The notes: a model not told the origin generated them from the sequence alone. 64,000 bases of DNA from CAWABB01 sp963701735 (GCA_963701735.1 CAVPBI010000026.1:248001-312000); one strand, 5' to 3'; shown: positions 9,047 to 17,915, counted from the first letter of the stretch. A program made the numbers and translations.

Positions 9047-10651
9047 ATGCGGAATCTGAGCGTCGTCTTCTTCTGTCTCGCTGTCACCTCCACGCTGCGC
9101 GCAGCGGCGCCGGGGGCCACCCCCGCCCCCGAAACCGTCGACACGGCCGCCATCTCGCGCATCATGGACGAGGGGATGAACCGCTCGCAGGTCATGGAGA
9201 CGCTTCTCGGAGTCACTGACGTGAACGGTCCGCGCCTCACGTGGTCGCCCGGCTATGCGCGCGCGGCCGAATACCTGATCGCGCGCATGAGCGCATGGGG
9301 TCTCGAGAACCCCCACATCGAGCGCTGGGCCCCGCTCGGCGTCGGCTGGACGCTCAAAGAGTTTTCCGCGAACGTCCTGACACCCTACGCCTTCCCCCTG
9401 CACGCATATCCGCGGGCATGGTCGAACGGCGTGCGCGGCACCGTCCGCGCGGAGGTCGTACACCTCGAGGCGGCGTCAGACAGCGCCCTCCAGTTGTACC
9501 GCGGCAAGCTCAAGGGCCGCTTCGTGCTCCTGGGAGACTCTGTCGAATTCGATTCCCCATTCGAGCCCGTCGCAACGCGCGAGACCGACTCCTCCCTCCT
9601 CGCTCTTGCGAACGCCGGCACCGAGCGACGGGGGCGGCGCCCCGGCGGCGGTCCAGGCGGCGGGATGCAGCGCTGGATCCTGGCGATGCGCAAGCTCCAG
9701 CTCTGTCAGGAGGAGAAAGCGGCGGGCATGCTCTTCCCGAGCCGTGCGGAGAGCGGCATCCTGACCGTCCAGGGAGTAACGGTCCCTGATCATCCGGATA
9801 CTCCGTTCGCGGATCGTCTGCAGGCGTACGACCGGATCCGCAAGGAGCTCATCCCGCAGATCTCGGTTTCAGCCGATCATTACAACAGGATGCTCCGGCT
9901 CGTGCGTGCAGGCAAGAAGGTGACGCTCGAGATGGAGCTCGAGGTCGAGGCGACGCCGCCCGATTCCGGAGCGAACGTCATCGCGGAAATTCCCGGGACC
10001 GATCTCAAGGACGAAGTCGTGATGGTGGGCGGGCACCTCGACTCCTGGCACGGCGGAACGGGAGGCAACGACAACGGGACAGGTGTCGCGACGAGCATGG
10101 AAGCCGTGCGTATCCTCAAGGCGCTCGGGCTCAAGCCGCGCCGGACCATCCGGATCGGGCTCTGGGGGGGCGAGGAGCAGGGACTGTACGGATCCGAGGC
10201 GTACGTGAGCGCGCACCTTGGAAAAGCTGTGGACGATTCCTCGGCGCCGCGGGGCAAACGGTACGAGTACAAGCCTGAGGGCGACAAGTTCTGCGCGTAC
10301 TTCAACAACGACAACGGCACCGGGCGGATTCGGGGGATCTATCTCCAGGGCAACGAGGCTCTGAGGCCGATCTTCCGGAAGTGGCTGGAGCCGTTCAGGG
10401 ACAAGGGGGCCTCCACGATCACGCCCCTTCCGACCGGAGGCACCGACATCCTTGCGTTCAATGAGATCGGCCTCCCGGGCTTCCAGTTCATCCAGGACGA
10501 CATCGACTACTTCACCCGCACCTGGCATACCACGTCGGACACGTATGACAGGGCGCTCCCGGACGACCTGAAGCAGGCCTCGGTCATCATGGCCGCTTTC
10601 ATCTATAATGCAGCCATGAGGGACGAGCCCCTGCCGCGAAAGCAGCGGTGA
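9047..10651 (+). CDS. Secreted M28-family aminopeptidase
   Basis: Predicted exported zinc aminopeptidase or carboxypeptidase (M28) that trims peptides outside the cytoplasm. The 534 residues start with a signal peptide (1-20, ending LRAAAP). A region consistent with a PA-like lid domain follows (about 110-290), then the catalytic core: GGHLDSWHGGTGGNDNGTG from about residue 328, supplying His and bridging Asp, and GGEEQGLYGSEAY at about 372-384, with the catalytic and ligand Glu pair. The late segment GLPGFQFIQDDIDYFTRTWHTTSDTYD supplies the last His. A Gly/Arg-rich insert (RRGRRPGGGPGGG, about 190-203) interrupts the lid region. A strong terminator follows. Confidence 0.93.
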   Translation: MRNLSVVFFCLAVTSTLRAAAPGATPAPETVDTAAISRIMDEGMNRSQVMETLLGVTDVNGPRLTWSPGYARAAEYLIARMSAWGLENPHIERWAPLGVGWTLKEFSANVLTPYAFPLHAYPRAWSNGVRGTVRAEVVHLEAASDSALQLYRGKLKGRFVLLGDSVEFDSPFEPVATRETDSSLLALANAGTERRGRRPGGGPGGGMQRWILAMRKLQLCQEEKAAGMLFPSRAESGILTVQGVTVPDHPDTPFADRLQAYDRIRKELIPQISVSADHYNRMLRLVRAGKKVTLEMELEVEATPPDSGANVIAEIPGTDLKDEVVMVGGHLDSWHGGTGGNDNGTGVATSMEAVRILKALGLKPRRTIRIGLWGGEEQGLYGSEAYVSAHLGKAVDDSSAPRGKRYEYKPEGDKFCAYFNNDNGTGRIRGIYLQGNEALRPIFRKWLEPFRDKGASTITPLPTGGTDILAFNEIGLPGFQFIQDDIDYFTRTWHTTSDTYDRALPDDLKQASVIMAAFIYNAAMRDEPLPRKQR

Positions 10652-10676
10652 TCCCATCGCGCCAGATTCCGGAATG

Positions 10677-10715
10677 CCGGCCTTCTTTCGCGTCCGAGAG
10701 AAGGCCGGTTTGTTA
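10677..10715 (+). terminator. Rho-independent terminator after the M28 peptidase
   Basis: Perfect 10-bp stem CCGGCCTTCT (10677-10686) / AGAAGGCCGG (10699-10708), extendable by further pairs, followed by TTTGTTAAT. The T-rich tail also supplies the -33 TTG of the next promoter. Confidence 0.85.
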
Positions 10716-10742
10716 ATAACCGCCAAATTCTCCATATTTTTG
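10710..10742 (+). promoter_or_regulatory. Bacteroidota-type promoter for the GlcD gene
   Basis: TTG (10710-10712), 22-bp spacer, TATTTTTG (10735-10742), a full match to TAnnTTTG. The box ends two bases before the ATG at 10745, so the transcript is predicted to be leaderless. Confidence 0.6.
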
Positions 10743-10744
10743 CC

Positions 10745-12163
10745 ATGTCTCCCACACACGTGACACCGGAAATCCTTGAGCTGCTCAAGGGCATTGCAGG
10801 GCCCGAATTCGTAGCCACCGATTCGGATGCCATCGCTGCACATGCCAGCGATGAAACCGAGGACCTTCATTTCCCCCCCGAGGTCGTTGTCCGGCCAGGG
10901 ACTGCTGCGGAGATCTCAGACATTCTCCGGCTCGCCACCGCTCGCGGCATCCCCGTGACACCGCGCGGCGGGGGCACCGGACTTTCAGGCGGCGCCCTTC
11001 CCGTGCATGGCGGAATATGCCTCTCCCTTGACCGCCTGAACCGGATTCTCGAGATCGACCGGGACAACCTGCAGGCGGTAGTGGAGCCGGGAGTCATCAC
11101 GCAGAGACTGCACGAGGCCGTCGAGGCGGTCGGGCTCTTCTACCCGCCGGACCCGGCGTCGCGAGGCAGCTCTCATCTCGGGGGCAATCTCGCCGAAGGC
11201 GCGGGCGGGCCTCGCGCCGTGAAGTACGGCGTCACGCGCGACTACGTGCTCGGCGTCGAAGCCGTCCTCCCCAGCGGAGAGGTCATCACCACGGGCGCTC
11301 GCGTTCTCAAGAACTCCACGGGCTACAACCTCACCCATCTGCTGATCGGCAGCGAGGGGACACTCGCGGTCATCACCAAGGTATTCCTCCGTCTCATCCC
11401 GCTTCCGAAGCACCGGCTGGTCATGCTGGTCGCCTTCGCGACGCTCGAAGATGCGGCAAAGGCGGTGGCGGCCATATTCCAGGCCGGCCTGACGCCGTCG
11501 GCGCTCGAATTCATGGAGCGCGCGGCCGTGCAGGTCGCCGAGGAGCGACAGGGCAAGTCGTTTCCGAACAACACCGCCGGCGCCCAGCTGTTTGTCGAGG
11601 TGGACGGACACCACGAAGACCTCGTCGCGCGCGACCTGGAGGCGGTCGCGGAGGTGCTCCAGGGGTTCGGCCCGCTGGACATGGTTCTGGCTGACGGGCG
11701 ACAGAAGGTCGAGGACGTCTGGGCGTTGCGGAGGGGCATCGGAGAAGCGGTGAAGTCGATCTCCCCCTACAAGGAAGAAGACACCGTGGTCCCCCGGGCC
11801 CGCCTTGCCGACCTCGTGAGCGGGGTCAAGGAGATTTGCGAGCGGCACGGCGTGCGTTCCATTTGCTACGGCCATGCCGGAGACGGGAACGTGCACGTCA
11901 ATCTCCTGAGAATGGAGATGACCGAGGAGGAATGGGAGAAGACATCCGAGGCGGCCATACAGGAGATCTTCCGGCTCACGGTCCGTCTCGGCGGCACCAT
12001 CTCGGGAGAACACGGCATCGGATATTCGCAGCGCGAATACCTCCCGATCGCTCTCTCCCCCGCAACCATCGGCGTCATGAAGGGCATCAAGCGGGTGTTC
12101 GACCCGAGCGGCATTTTGAATCCGGACAAGATATTCCCTTCCGATCACCAGAACCGGGGCTGA
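10745..12163 (+). CDS. glcD: FAD-binding oxidoreductase, glycolate oxidase GlcD / D-lactate dehydrogenase type
   Basis: Flavoprotein of the vanillyl-alcohol oxidase (FAD_binding_4) class that oxidises 2-hydroxy acids such as glycolate or D-lactate. The 472 residues hold the FAD pyrophosphate loop VTPRGGGTGLSGGAL (71-85), the second FAD segment PDPASRGSSHLGGNLAEGAGG, and the C-terminal FAD-oxidase domain ending with the conserved YGHAGDGNVHVN and GTISGEHGIGYSQREYL, motifs typical of GlcD. The partner subunits GlcE and GlcF are not adjacent, so it may be a stand-alone D-lactate or 2-hydroxyacid dehydrogenase; the substrate is inferred. Its TGA overlaps the next start (TGATG). Confidence 0.9.
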   Translation: MSPTHVTPEILELLKGIAGPEFVATDSDAIAAHASDETEDLHFPPEVVVRPGTAAEISDILRLATARGIPVTPRGGGTGLSGGALPVHGGICLSLDRLNRILEIDRDNLQAVVEPGVITQRLHEAVEAVGLFYPPDPASRGSSHLGGNLAEGAGGPRAVKYGVTRDYVLGVEAVLPSGEVITTGARVLKNSTGYNLTHLLIGSEGTLAVITKVFLRLIPLPKHRLVMLVAFATLEDAAKAVAAIFQAGLTPSALEFMERAAVQVAEERQGKSFPNNTAGAQLFVEVDGHHEDLVARDLEAVAEVLQGFGPLDMVLADGRQKVEDVWALRRGIGEAVKSISPYKEEDTVVPRARLADLVSGVKEICERHGVRSICYGHAGDGNVHVNLLRMEMTEEEWEKTSEAAIQEIFRLTVRLGGTISGEHGIGYSQREYLPIALSPATIGVMKGIKRVFDPSGILNPDKIFPSDHQNRG

Positions 12164-12618
12164 TGGCCATGGGAAAAGAGTACACAGAGCCCCGCATGCA
12201 CACCGCCGAGCACATCCTGAACCAGACCATGGTCCGGATGTTCCAGCGCGGGCGCTCGTTCAGCTCGCACATCGAGAAGAAGAAGTCCAAGTGCGACTAC
12301 CGGTTCGACAGGAACCTCACGCCGGAGGAGGTCGCGGAGATCGAACGGCGGGTAAACGGCGTGATTGCGGCGAACCTTCCGGTCACGGAGGAGCAGATGG
12401 CGCGGGAGGAGGCAGCCAGGATGTTCGACCTTGGCCGTCTGCCGGACGCAGCCGGCGATCGCTTGCGCATAGTCCGGGTGGGCGATTACGACGCCTGCCC
12501 ATGCGGCGGGCAGCACGCCCGCTCGAGCGGCGAGATCGGGGGGTTCACCATCATATCGACGAGCCACGAAAACGGCGTGCTCCGGATCCGGTACAAGATC
12601 GCGACCGAGGAGCAGTGA
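12163..12618 (+). CDS. AlaX-type trans-editing protein (alanyl-tRNA editing domain)
   Basis: Free-standing relative of the second additional domain of AlaRS/ThrRS, expected to deacylate mischarged tRNA-Ala. The 151 residues show both zinc motifs: HTAEH (residues 13-17) and CGGQH (114-118, within CPCGGQH). The rest follows the fold: basic SHIEKKKSKCDYRF, ITSS-like GGFTIISTSHENG and a final RIRYKIA. The start at 12163 overlaps the glcD stop by one base; the ATG at 12169 is an alternative. The link to glcD looks purely transcriptional. Confidence 0.85.
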   Translation: MAMGKEYTEPRMHTAEHILNQTMVRMFQRGRSFSSHIEKKKSKCDYRFDRNLTPEEVAEIERRVNGVIAANLPVTEEQMAREEAARMFDLGRLPDAAGDRLRIVRVGDYDACPCGGQHARSSGEIGGFTIISTSHENGVLRIRYKIATEEQ

Positions 12619-13021
12619 GGCGCGAGGCCGGACGCGAGGTGTCGTTTCATATGCTGGGAGTTGCTGAACCCCTGTCAGGAAAGAAATCCACAAAGTTGTC
12701 CACATCAAATCGTTTCATGTGGAATCTCTGCGATATAAGATAACGCTGTTGATTTTATTATAGCTTACCTTCATTCGTCTCCAGCTGTCTTCCACAACCT
12801 TTCCACGACTCTCCGCAGATTTTTTTCTGATTCCAAAAAAAACTGCTTGACATTGCCGGCGATCATCCATACGATTGGATACGAGCCTGCCATTACGTCA
12901 CTCGATCTCCCCTGATCGATCTTCTAAGCCTTTCTGATTCGTGCAGCAGCGTACGATCATGATGTCATCTTTCAGATGAACGGTTTTTAATACTTGCTCC
13001 ATTATCGGGGACTCCCCTCCC
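12619..13021. other. 403-bp AT-rich intergenic region with DnaA-box-like sites
   Basis: No gene is recognised in this gap. It contains four TCCAC(A/G)-type sites: AAATCCACA (12684-12692), TTGTCCACA (12696-12704), TCTTCCACA (12788-12796) and CTTTCCACG (12799-12807). An AT-rich stretch (12731-12766) lies between the pairs, and a T7/A8 pair sits near 12821-12842. The first four resemble DnaA boxes with one or more mismatches. TCGTTTCAT occurs twice (12642 and 12710). A sigma70-like promoter lies at 12847-12875. Confidence 0.4.
12847..12875 (+). promoter_or_regulatory. Sigma70-like promoter upstream of the REC-PAS regulator
   Basis: TTGACA (12847-12852), 17-bp spacer, TACGAT (12870-12875), close to the classical -35/-10 consensus and unlike the TAnnTTTG promoters elsewhere in the window. 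It would drive the small gene at 13022 and the regulator at 13250. Confidence 0.5.
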
Positions 13022-13243
13022 ATGAAGCAGAAGCTCCACATGACGCCGGACGAATTCCGCACATACGTTGCCTCAGAGGTTGAGAGCATCAGTACTGAGA
13101 TCGAGCAGCTCCGTTTCACGGCGGAGAACCGTGCCGGGACTCCGGGGATGCGCGACGGTTCCGATGCCGCTACGGCCCCAGGCACCCCGGCATTCGTTCC
13201 TCGTCCTTCTCTCCCCCATCATCACAAGGTACCACGGGGGTAG
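13022..13243 (+). CDS. Small hypothetical protein upstream of the REC-PAS regulator
   Basis: Possible 73-residue protein. The first half (MKQKLHMTPDEFRTYVASEVESIS) is a plausible amphipathic helix with acidic and basic residues, while the second half is Pro/Ala-rich and less convincing. It ends 6 bp before the regulator's ATG and lies downstream of a good promoter, so it could be a co-expressed small protein. It has no recognised family and only a weak ribosome-binding site. It may instead be chance coding in a long leader. Confidence 0.4.
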   Translation: MKQKLHMTPDEFRTYVASEVESISTEIEQLRFTAENRAGTPGMRDGSDAATAPGTPAFVPRPSLPHHHKVPRG

Positions 13244-13249
13244 CAATAC

Positions 13250-14116
13250 ATGCACGGCACCAGCCACATATCCTCCCACGTTGACATCACGCGCATTGCG
13301 GTCGTTTCCGACAAGCACACCGCTGTACCGCTCACGCCCGCTCGCCTTCTGATCGTTGAAGACGGCCTGATCATTGCCGAAGACATGCGCCGGCGATGCG
13401 AAGCGCTGGGGTACACCGTCACGGGCATTGCCGCGACGGGAGAAGATGCGGTCTTCATCGCCGACCGCACCCGGCCCGACCTGGTTCTCATGGACATCAG
13501 GCTCCGCGGGACGATGGACGGCATCGAGGCCGCGCGCCAGATCCGGACGACCCTGGGCATCCCGATCGTGTACGCCACGTCGTCGTCGGACGAGGCAACG
13601 CTCATCCGCGCGAAGGAGACCGAGCCGTTCGGGTATCTGCTGAAACCCGTCGAGCCGCGCGAACTGCACGCGACCATCGAGCTCGCACTGCACCGTCGCT
13701 CGCGGGAAGCCGAGTTGCGGAGGACCCACGAGCTTTACAGGACGTTGATCAACGCCTACATCGAACCCGTGATCCTGATGGATCTTGACGGCGTCATCAC
13801 GGCGTGCAACAATGATGCGGAGAAGATCCTCGGATCCTCGCCCGATCCGGTGCGCGCCAGGAACCTGCTGGACTTCATTCCGCCGGAAGAGCGTCAGGCC
13901 TTTGCCACTCATCTCGCGGGCCTCCGGTCCGGCACGCAATCCCGCGCGGCTCAGATCAAATGCACGCTGCTTGATGCGGGATGCATACGCGTGCCGACGA
14001 CGCTCAACATCCGTACGCTCCGGGACAACAGCGACGTGCCGAGGGCCCTGCTGGCAATTGTCCAGACAGCCGCGCGTCAGCAGAAGAGCTCCCAGGCTTC
14101 CGCCGTTCCTCGCTGA
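13250..14116 (+). CDS. Response regulator with REC and PAS domains (orphan)
   Basis: Two-component receiver without a DNA-binding output. Of 288 residues, about 31-145 form a REC domain: acidic pair Glu37/Asp38, phospho-acceptor Asp82 in DLVLMDIRL, the YATSSSDE switch segment, and Lys132 in LLKPVEP. Residues about 158-275 form a PAS domain (LINAYIEPVILMDLDGVITACNN...EKILG). The N-terminal 30 residues are a non-conserved extension; a later start is possible but no better one was found. No histidine kinase is adjacent. REC-PAS proteins usually relay signals by protein-protein contact or feed a hybrid kinase, so it is probably a phosphorelay element. Confidence 0.88.
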   Translation: MHGTSHISSHVDITRIAVVSDKHTAVPLTPARLLIVEDGLIIAEDMRRRCEALGYTVTGIAATGEDAVFIADRTRPDLVLMDIRLRGTMDGIEAARQIRTTLGIPIVYATSSSDEATLIRAKETEPFGYLLKPVEPRELHATIELALHRRSREAELRRTHELYRTLINAYIEPVILMDLDGVITACNNDAEKILGSSPDPVRARNLLDFIPPEERQAFATHLAGLRSGTQSRAAQIKCTLLDAGCIRVPTTLNIRTLRDNSDVPRALLAIVQTAARQQKSSQASAVPR

Positions 14117-14199
14117 GCGGCGCCGCACTTCCCTCTTCGATATCTTTTGCCTATCTTGCGCGCATCCAATCACGCCTCCCAACAGGTGCGGGTATTATC

Positions 14200-15450
14200 A
14201 TGAAGCAGACTGCCCTCGAGCGGTTCCTCCGCTATGTGAAGATCGACACGCAATCCAAAGAAGACGCCACAACCTATCCAAGCACGCCGAAGCAGCTCGA
14301 CCTGCTGAACCTGCTCGTCGCCGAATTGAAGGAGATCGGCGCACGGGATGCGGCCATCGACACCTACGGCTATGTCACCGCCACCGTGCCGTCAAACCTC
14401 CCCACGACGCATCCCGGATTCGGGAAGGTCCCGGTGGTGGGGTTCGTGGCCCATGTCGACACGTCACCATCGGCCAGCGGCGCAAACGTCAAGCCGCAGG
14501 TCATCGACCCATACAAAGGCGGCGACCTGGTCCTGCCCGGCGACCCGTCCGTCGTCATACGCGAGTCCGAGAACCCGGAACTCAGGCATAACGTCGGGAA
14601 GCCGATTGTCACGAGCGATGGCACAACCCTTCTGGGCGCAGACGACAAGGCCGGCGTCGCGATTATCATGGCCGCGGCGGATACCCTTCTGTCCGACCCC
14701 TCCCTTCTGCACGGGGACATCCGGATTGCGTTTACGCCGGACGAGGAGATCGGGCAGGGCACCAGGTACTTCGATATCGCGAAGTTCGGGGCCGCATTCG
14801 CCTACACCGTGGACGGCGACACTCCGGGGGAGCTGAACAAGGAGACATTCAGCGCTAATCTGGCCATCATCACGGTGAACGGACGGAACATTCACCCGGG
14901 CAGCGCCAAGGGGATCATGGTGAACTCTATCCGGGCGATGGCCGACATCATCGCGCGGCTCCCCCGCGAGATCTCCCCCGAGATGACCGAGGGATACGAG
15001 CCGTACATCCACCCTCACGCGCTCGAGGGGGAAGAGGCCAGGACGACGCTCAAGATCCTGCTGCGGGATTTCAACACGCCAGGACTTGACGTCCTCAAGA
15101 AGCGCATCGAGGACGTCATCGCGGAGGTCCAGCCCCTCCATCCCAGGGCGACCATCGAGCTGAAGATCGTCGAGCAGTACCGGAACATGAAGGATTACAT
15201 GGGTAGTACGTCCACCGGGCTCGACTGCATGTGGGAGGCGGCGAAGCGGGCAGGGCTGGATCCTGTCTGGGTCCCGATCCGCGGCGGAACGGACGGCTCG
15301 CGCCTGACGGAGAAGGGGCTGCCCACGCCGAACATCTTCACCGGCGGGCAGAACTACCACGGCACGACGGAGTGGCTCTCCGTCTGGGGCATGAACAAGG
15401 CCGTCGAGACCGTCGTCCACCTCGCCCGGCTCTGGGTGGAAAAAACCTGA
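14200..15450 (+). CDS. pepT: Peptidase T (tripeptide aminopeptidase)
   Basis: Cytoplasmic zinc M20 aminopeptidase removing N-terminal residues from tripeptides. The 416-residue length is typical of PepT. Seen: metal-binding VAHVDTS (His85, Asp87), TLLGADDKAGVA (about 142-153, bridging Asp), FTPDEEIGQGT (about 170-180, catalytic Glu pair), VNGRNIHPGSAKG in the dimerisation domain, and the C-terminal GGTDGSRLTEKGLPTPNIFTGG. The start at 14200 gives MKQTALERFLRYVKIDTQS, the standard PepT N-terminus. The OPT peptide transporter follows after 17 bp, so the pair probably imports and degrades small peptides. Confidence 0.97.
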   Translation: MKQTALERFLRYVKIDTQSKEDATTYPSTPKQLDLLNLLVAELKEIGARDAAIDTYGYVTATVPSNLPTTHPGFGKVPVVGFVAHVDTSPSASGANVKPQVIDPYKGGDLVLPGDPSVVIRESENPELRHNVGKPIVTSDGTTLLGADDKAGVAIIMAAADTLLSDPSLLHGDIRIAFTPDEEIGQGTRYFDIAKFGAAFAYTVDGDTPGELNKETFSANLAIITVNGRNIHPGSAKGIMVNSIRAMADIIARLPREISPEMTEGYEPYIHPHALEGEEARTTLKILLRDFNTPGLDVLKKRIEDVIAEVQPLHPRATIELKIVEQYRNMKDYMGSTSTGLDCMWEAAKRAGLDPVWVPIRGGTDGSRLTEKGLPTPNIFTGGQNYHGTTEWLSVWGMNKAVETVVHLARLWVEKT

Positions 15451-15467
15451 TCACACGAGACCACTCC

Positions 15468-17450
15468 ATGGAACACCAGCAGCAGACAGACAGCGGCCTT
15501 CCGGCCAACGCATACAAGGAACTTCCTCCGGGGCAGGAATACACGCCGCTCATGCCGGCCTCGACCAAGCCGGCCGAGGTCACTCCGTGGTCGGTCATCG
15601 TGGGCCTGCTCATGGCCGTCCTCTTCTCCGCCGCTGCGGCGTATTCCGGCCTGAAGATCGGACAGGTCTTCGAGGCGGCGATCCCGATCGCGATCCTTGC
15701 GGTGGGGTTGTCGGCGCTCTTCCGCATCCCGAACCCGATGGGGCAAAACGTCATCATCCAGTCGATCGGCGCGAGCTCGGGCGTGATTGTCGCCGGCGCA
15801 ATCTTCACGATCCCGGCGCTGTACATCCTGAACCTGCCCGCATCGTTCTTCAAGGTGTTCATCGCCGCGGCCCTCGGCGGGTTCCTCGGGATCCTGTTCC
15901 TGATCCCGTTCCGAAAGTACTTCGTCAAGGAGATGCACGGGAAGTTCCCGTTCCCCGAAGCCACGGCCACCACCGAGATCCTCGTTGCCGGCCAGCAGGG
16001 CGGCGGGCAGGCGCTTGTGCTGGTGGTCAGCGGTCTGATCGGAGGGCTGTTTGATTTCATGTTCAGCTTCTTCGGGCTCTGGGCCGAGGTCATCACGTCG
16101 CGCATGATCCCTGCGGGGCAGATGCTCGCCGACAAGATCAAGATGGAGTTCCGGCTGAACGTCTCCGCCATGATTCTGGGCCTGGGGTATATCGTCGGGC
16201 TGAAGTACTCGGCCATCATCGCGGCCGGCTCGTTCCTCTCCTGGTTCGTGCTCGTTCCGCTCGTGCACGAGGTCGGGCAGGGGCTGCTGTCGCCGCTCGG
16301 GGCGACCGCCACGAAGCTGATCAGCGAGATGAGCGCGATGGAGATTTTCAGGGGATACGTGCGGCAGATCGGGATCGGCGGCATAGCGATGGCCGGCATC
16401 ATCGGCATTCTGCGGTCCTCGCGCATCATCGGCAGCGCCTTTTCGCTGGCCTACCGAGAGCTGTTCAAGCGTTCGGGAGGCGCGGAGGAAGCGACCGTCA
16501 GGACGCAGGTCGACCTGAAGATGGCAGCGATCGTTCAGCTCATCCTCATTACCGCCGTCGCGATCTTCGCGTTCTTCTATACGGGCGTGGTGTTCAACCT
16601 CACGCATGCGATCGTGGGGCTGCTGATCGTCCTCGTCGTCTCCTTCCTCTTCACGACCGTCGCCGCCAACGCGATCGCCATCGTCGGGACAAACCCGGTC
16701 TCCGGCATGACGCTCATGACGCTGATTCTCTCGTCCTTCATCCTGGTGCGGGTGGGATTGACCGGCAACGATGGGATCATCAGCGCGCTGATCATCGGCG
16801 GGGTCGTGTGCACCGCACTCTCCGTCGCGGGCGGGTTCATCACGGATCTCAAAGTGGGGTACTGGATCGGGACGACCCCCCGTCATCAGGAACGGTGGAA
16901 GTTCCTCGGCGTCCTTGTGTCGGCGGCGACGGTGGGCGGCGTCATCCTCATCCTCAACGAAACGTACGGGTTCACGGGTCCGGACGCCCTGGCGGCGCCT
17001 CAGGCGAACGCGATGGCGGCGGTCATTCAGCCGTTGATGTCTGACGTTCCAGCCCCCTGGATTCTGTACCTTGTAGGCGCGGTGATCTCGCTGCTCCTGT
17101 TCATCGTGGGCGTTCCTCCGCTCGCGTTTGCCCTCGGCATGTACATTCCGCAGGAGCTGAACACACCGCTCCTCGTCGGCGGCATCCTGGCCTGGCTGAC
17201 GACGCGCGGCACGGACGAAGGGCTCAAGGCGGCGCGCTTCTCCCGCGGAACGCTGATCGCGTCAGGGTTCATCGCGGGCGGATCGCTCTTCGGGGTCGCC
17301 AACGCTCTGCTGAAGTTCTTCGATATCGAATACTATCAGGCCCACATCGCGGAATCGAGCGCGGGCCAGATCGTTGGATTCGTCATGTTTATCCTGCTCT
17401 TCGCGTACGCGTACTGGGACACGATGAAAGCCCGCAAGACCAAGGCGTAA
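15468..17450 (+). CDS. OPT family oligopeptide transporter
   Basis: Inner-membrane proton-coupled importer of small peptides or metal-peptide chelates (OPT/YSL superfamily). The 660 residues contain about 14-16 hydrophobic segments. Family marks include the N-terminal AAAAYSGLKIGQVFEAAIPI, the NVIIQSIGASSGVIVAGAIF segment, the cytoplasmic FPEATATTEIL loop and the late IGTTPRHQERWKFLG. The first 25 residues are a hydrophilic cytosolic tail. The start at 15468 is the first ATG after the pepT stop. The neighbouring peptidase T favours peptides as substrate, but the bacterial OPT subgroup is poorly characterised. Confidence 0.93.
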   Translation: MEHQQQTDSGLPANAYKELPPGQEYTPLMPASTKPAEVTPWSVIVGLLMAVLFSAAAAYSGLKIGQVFEAAIPIAILAVGLSALFRIPNPMGQNVIIQSIGASSGVIVAGAIFTIPALYILNLPASFFKVFIAAALGGFLGILFLIPFRKYFVKEMHGKFPFPEATATTEILVAGQQGGGQALVLVVSGLIGGLFDFMFSFFGLWAEVITSRMIPAGQMLADKIKMEFRLNVSAMILGLGYIVGLKYSAIIAAGSFLSWFVLVPLVHEVGQGLLSPLGATATKLISEMSAMEIFRGYVRQIGIGGIAMAGIIGILRSSRIIGSAFSLAYRELFKRSGGAEEATVRTQVDLKMAAIVQLILITAVAIFAFFYTGVVFNLTHAIVGLLIVLVVSFLFTTVAANAIAIVGTNPVSGMTLMTLILSSFILVRVGLTGNDGIISALIIGGVVCTALSVAGGFITDLKVGYWIGTTPRHQERWKFLGVLVSAATVGGVILILNETYGFTGPDALAAPQANAMAAVIQPLMSDVPAPWILYLVGAVISLLLFIVGVPPLAFALGMYIPQELNTPLLVGGILAWLTTRGTDEGLKAARFSRGTLIASGFIAGGSLFGVANALLKFFDIEYYQAHIAESSAGQIVGFVMFILLFAYAYWDTMKARKTKA

Positions 17451-17482
17451 TGCAGGCCGGGAACCCCGAACGGAGACCAGCG

Positions 17483-17914
17483 ATGGTGTCGCACATCTCC
17501 TCCATTTCACTCCGGACCCAGGGTGGGAGCGACGTCGCAGACATCACGGAGCGCGTGGAGTCCGCCGTCCGATCATCGGGCGTCAGAGACGGTCTTGTCA
17601 CGGTCTTTGTCCCGGGATCGACTGCGGGCATCACGACCATCGAATTCGAGCCGGGGGCCGTGGCGGACCTCAAGCGGGCGATCGAGCGCCTGGCCCCCGC
17701 CGGCATCCAGTACGACCACGACCAGCGCTGGGGCGACGGCAACGGGTTTTCCCATGTCCGCGCCGCACTTCTCGGCCCCTCACTCAGCATCCCCGTCAGC
17801 CAGGGGCGCATGGAGCTCGGGACCTGGCAGCAAATCGTCCTCATCGATTTCGACAATCGGCCCCGGACCCGGGAGGTCATCATTCAGACGCTCGGGACCG
17901 GTGACGAACGTTGA
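17483..17914 (+). CDS. YjbQ family protein (UPF0047)
   Basis: Small beta-barrel protein of the YjbQ/UPF0047 family, reported for some members to have thiamine-phosphate synthase side activity; the true role is unclear. The 143 residues show the family pattern: VFVPGSTAGITTIEFEPG, then HVRAALLGPSLSIPV, then MELGTWQQIVLIDFDNRPRTREV. The start at 17483 follows a CGGAGA ribosome-binding sequence; an ATG at 17450 overlapping the OPT stop would add 11 unconserved residues. It is likely cotranscribed with the OPT transporter. Confidence 0.88.
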   Translation: MVSHISSISLRTQGGSDVADITERVESAVRSSGVRDGLVTVFVPGSTAGITTIEFEPGAVADLKRAIERLAPAGIQYDHDQRWGDGNGFSHVRAALLGPSLSIPVSQGRMELGTWQQIVLIDFDNRPRTREVIIQTLGTGDER

Positions 17915-17915
17915 A

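Noticed and set aside
12619..13021. A replication origin
   Set aside because: Boxes are imperfect and no dnaA, dnaN or other origin-linked gene is adjacent; kept only as a low-interest finding.
15354..16886. A 510-codon open frame opposite the OPT transporter
   Set aside because: Extremely charged, repetitive translation (Asp/Arg/His-rich) arising from the complement of hydrophobic codons.
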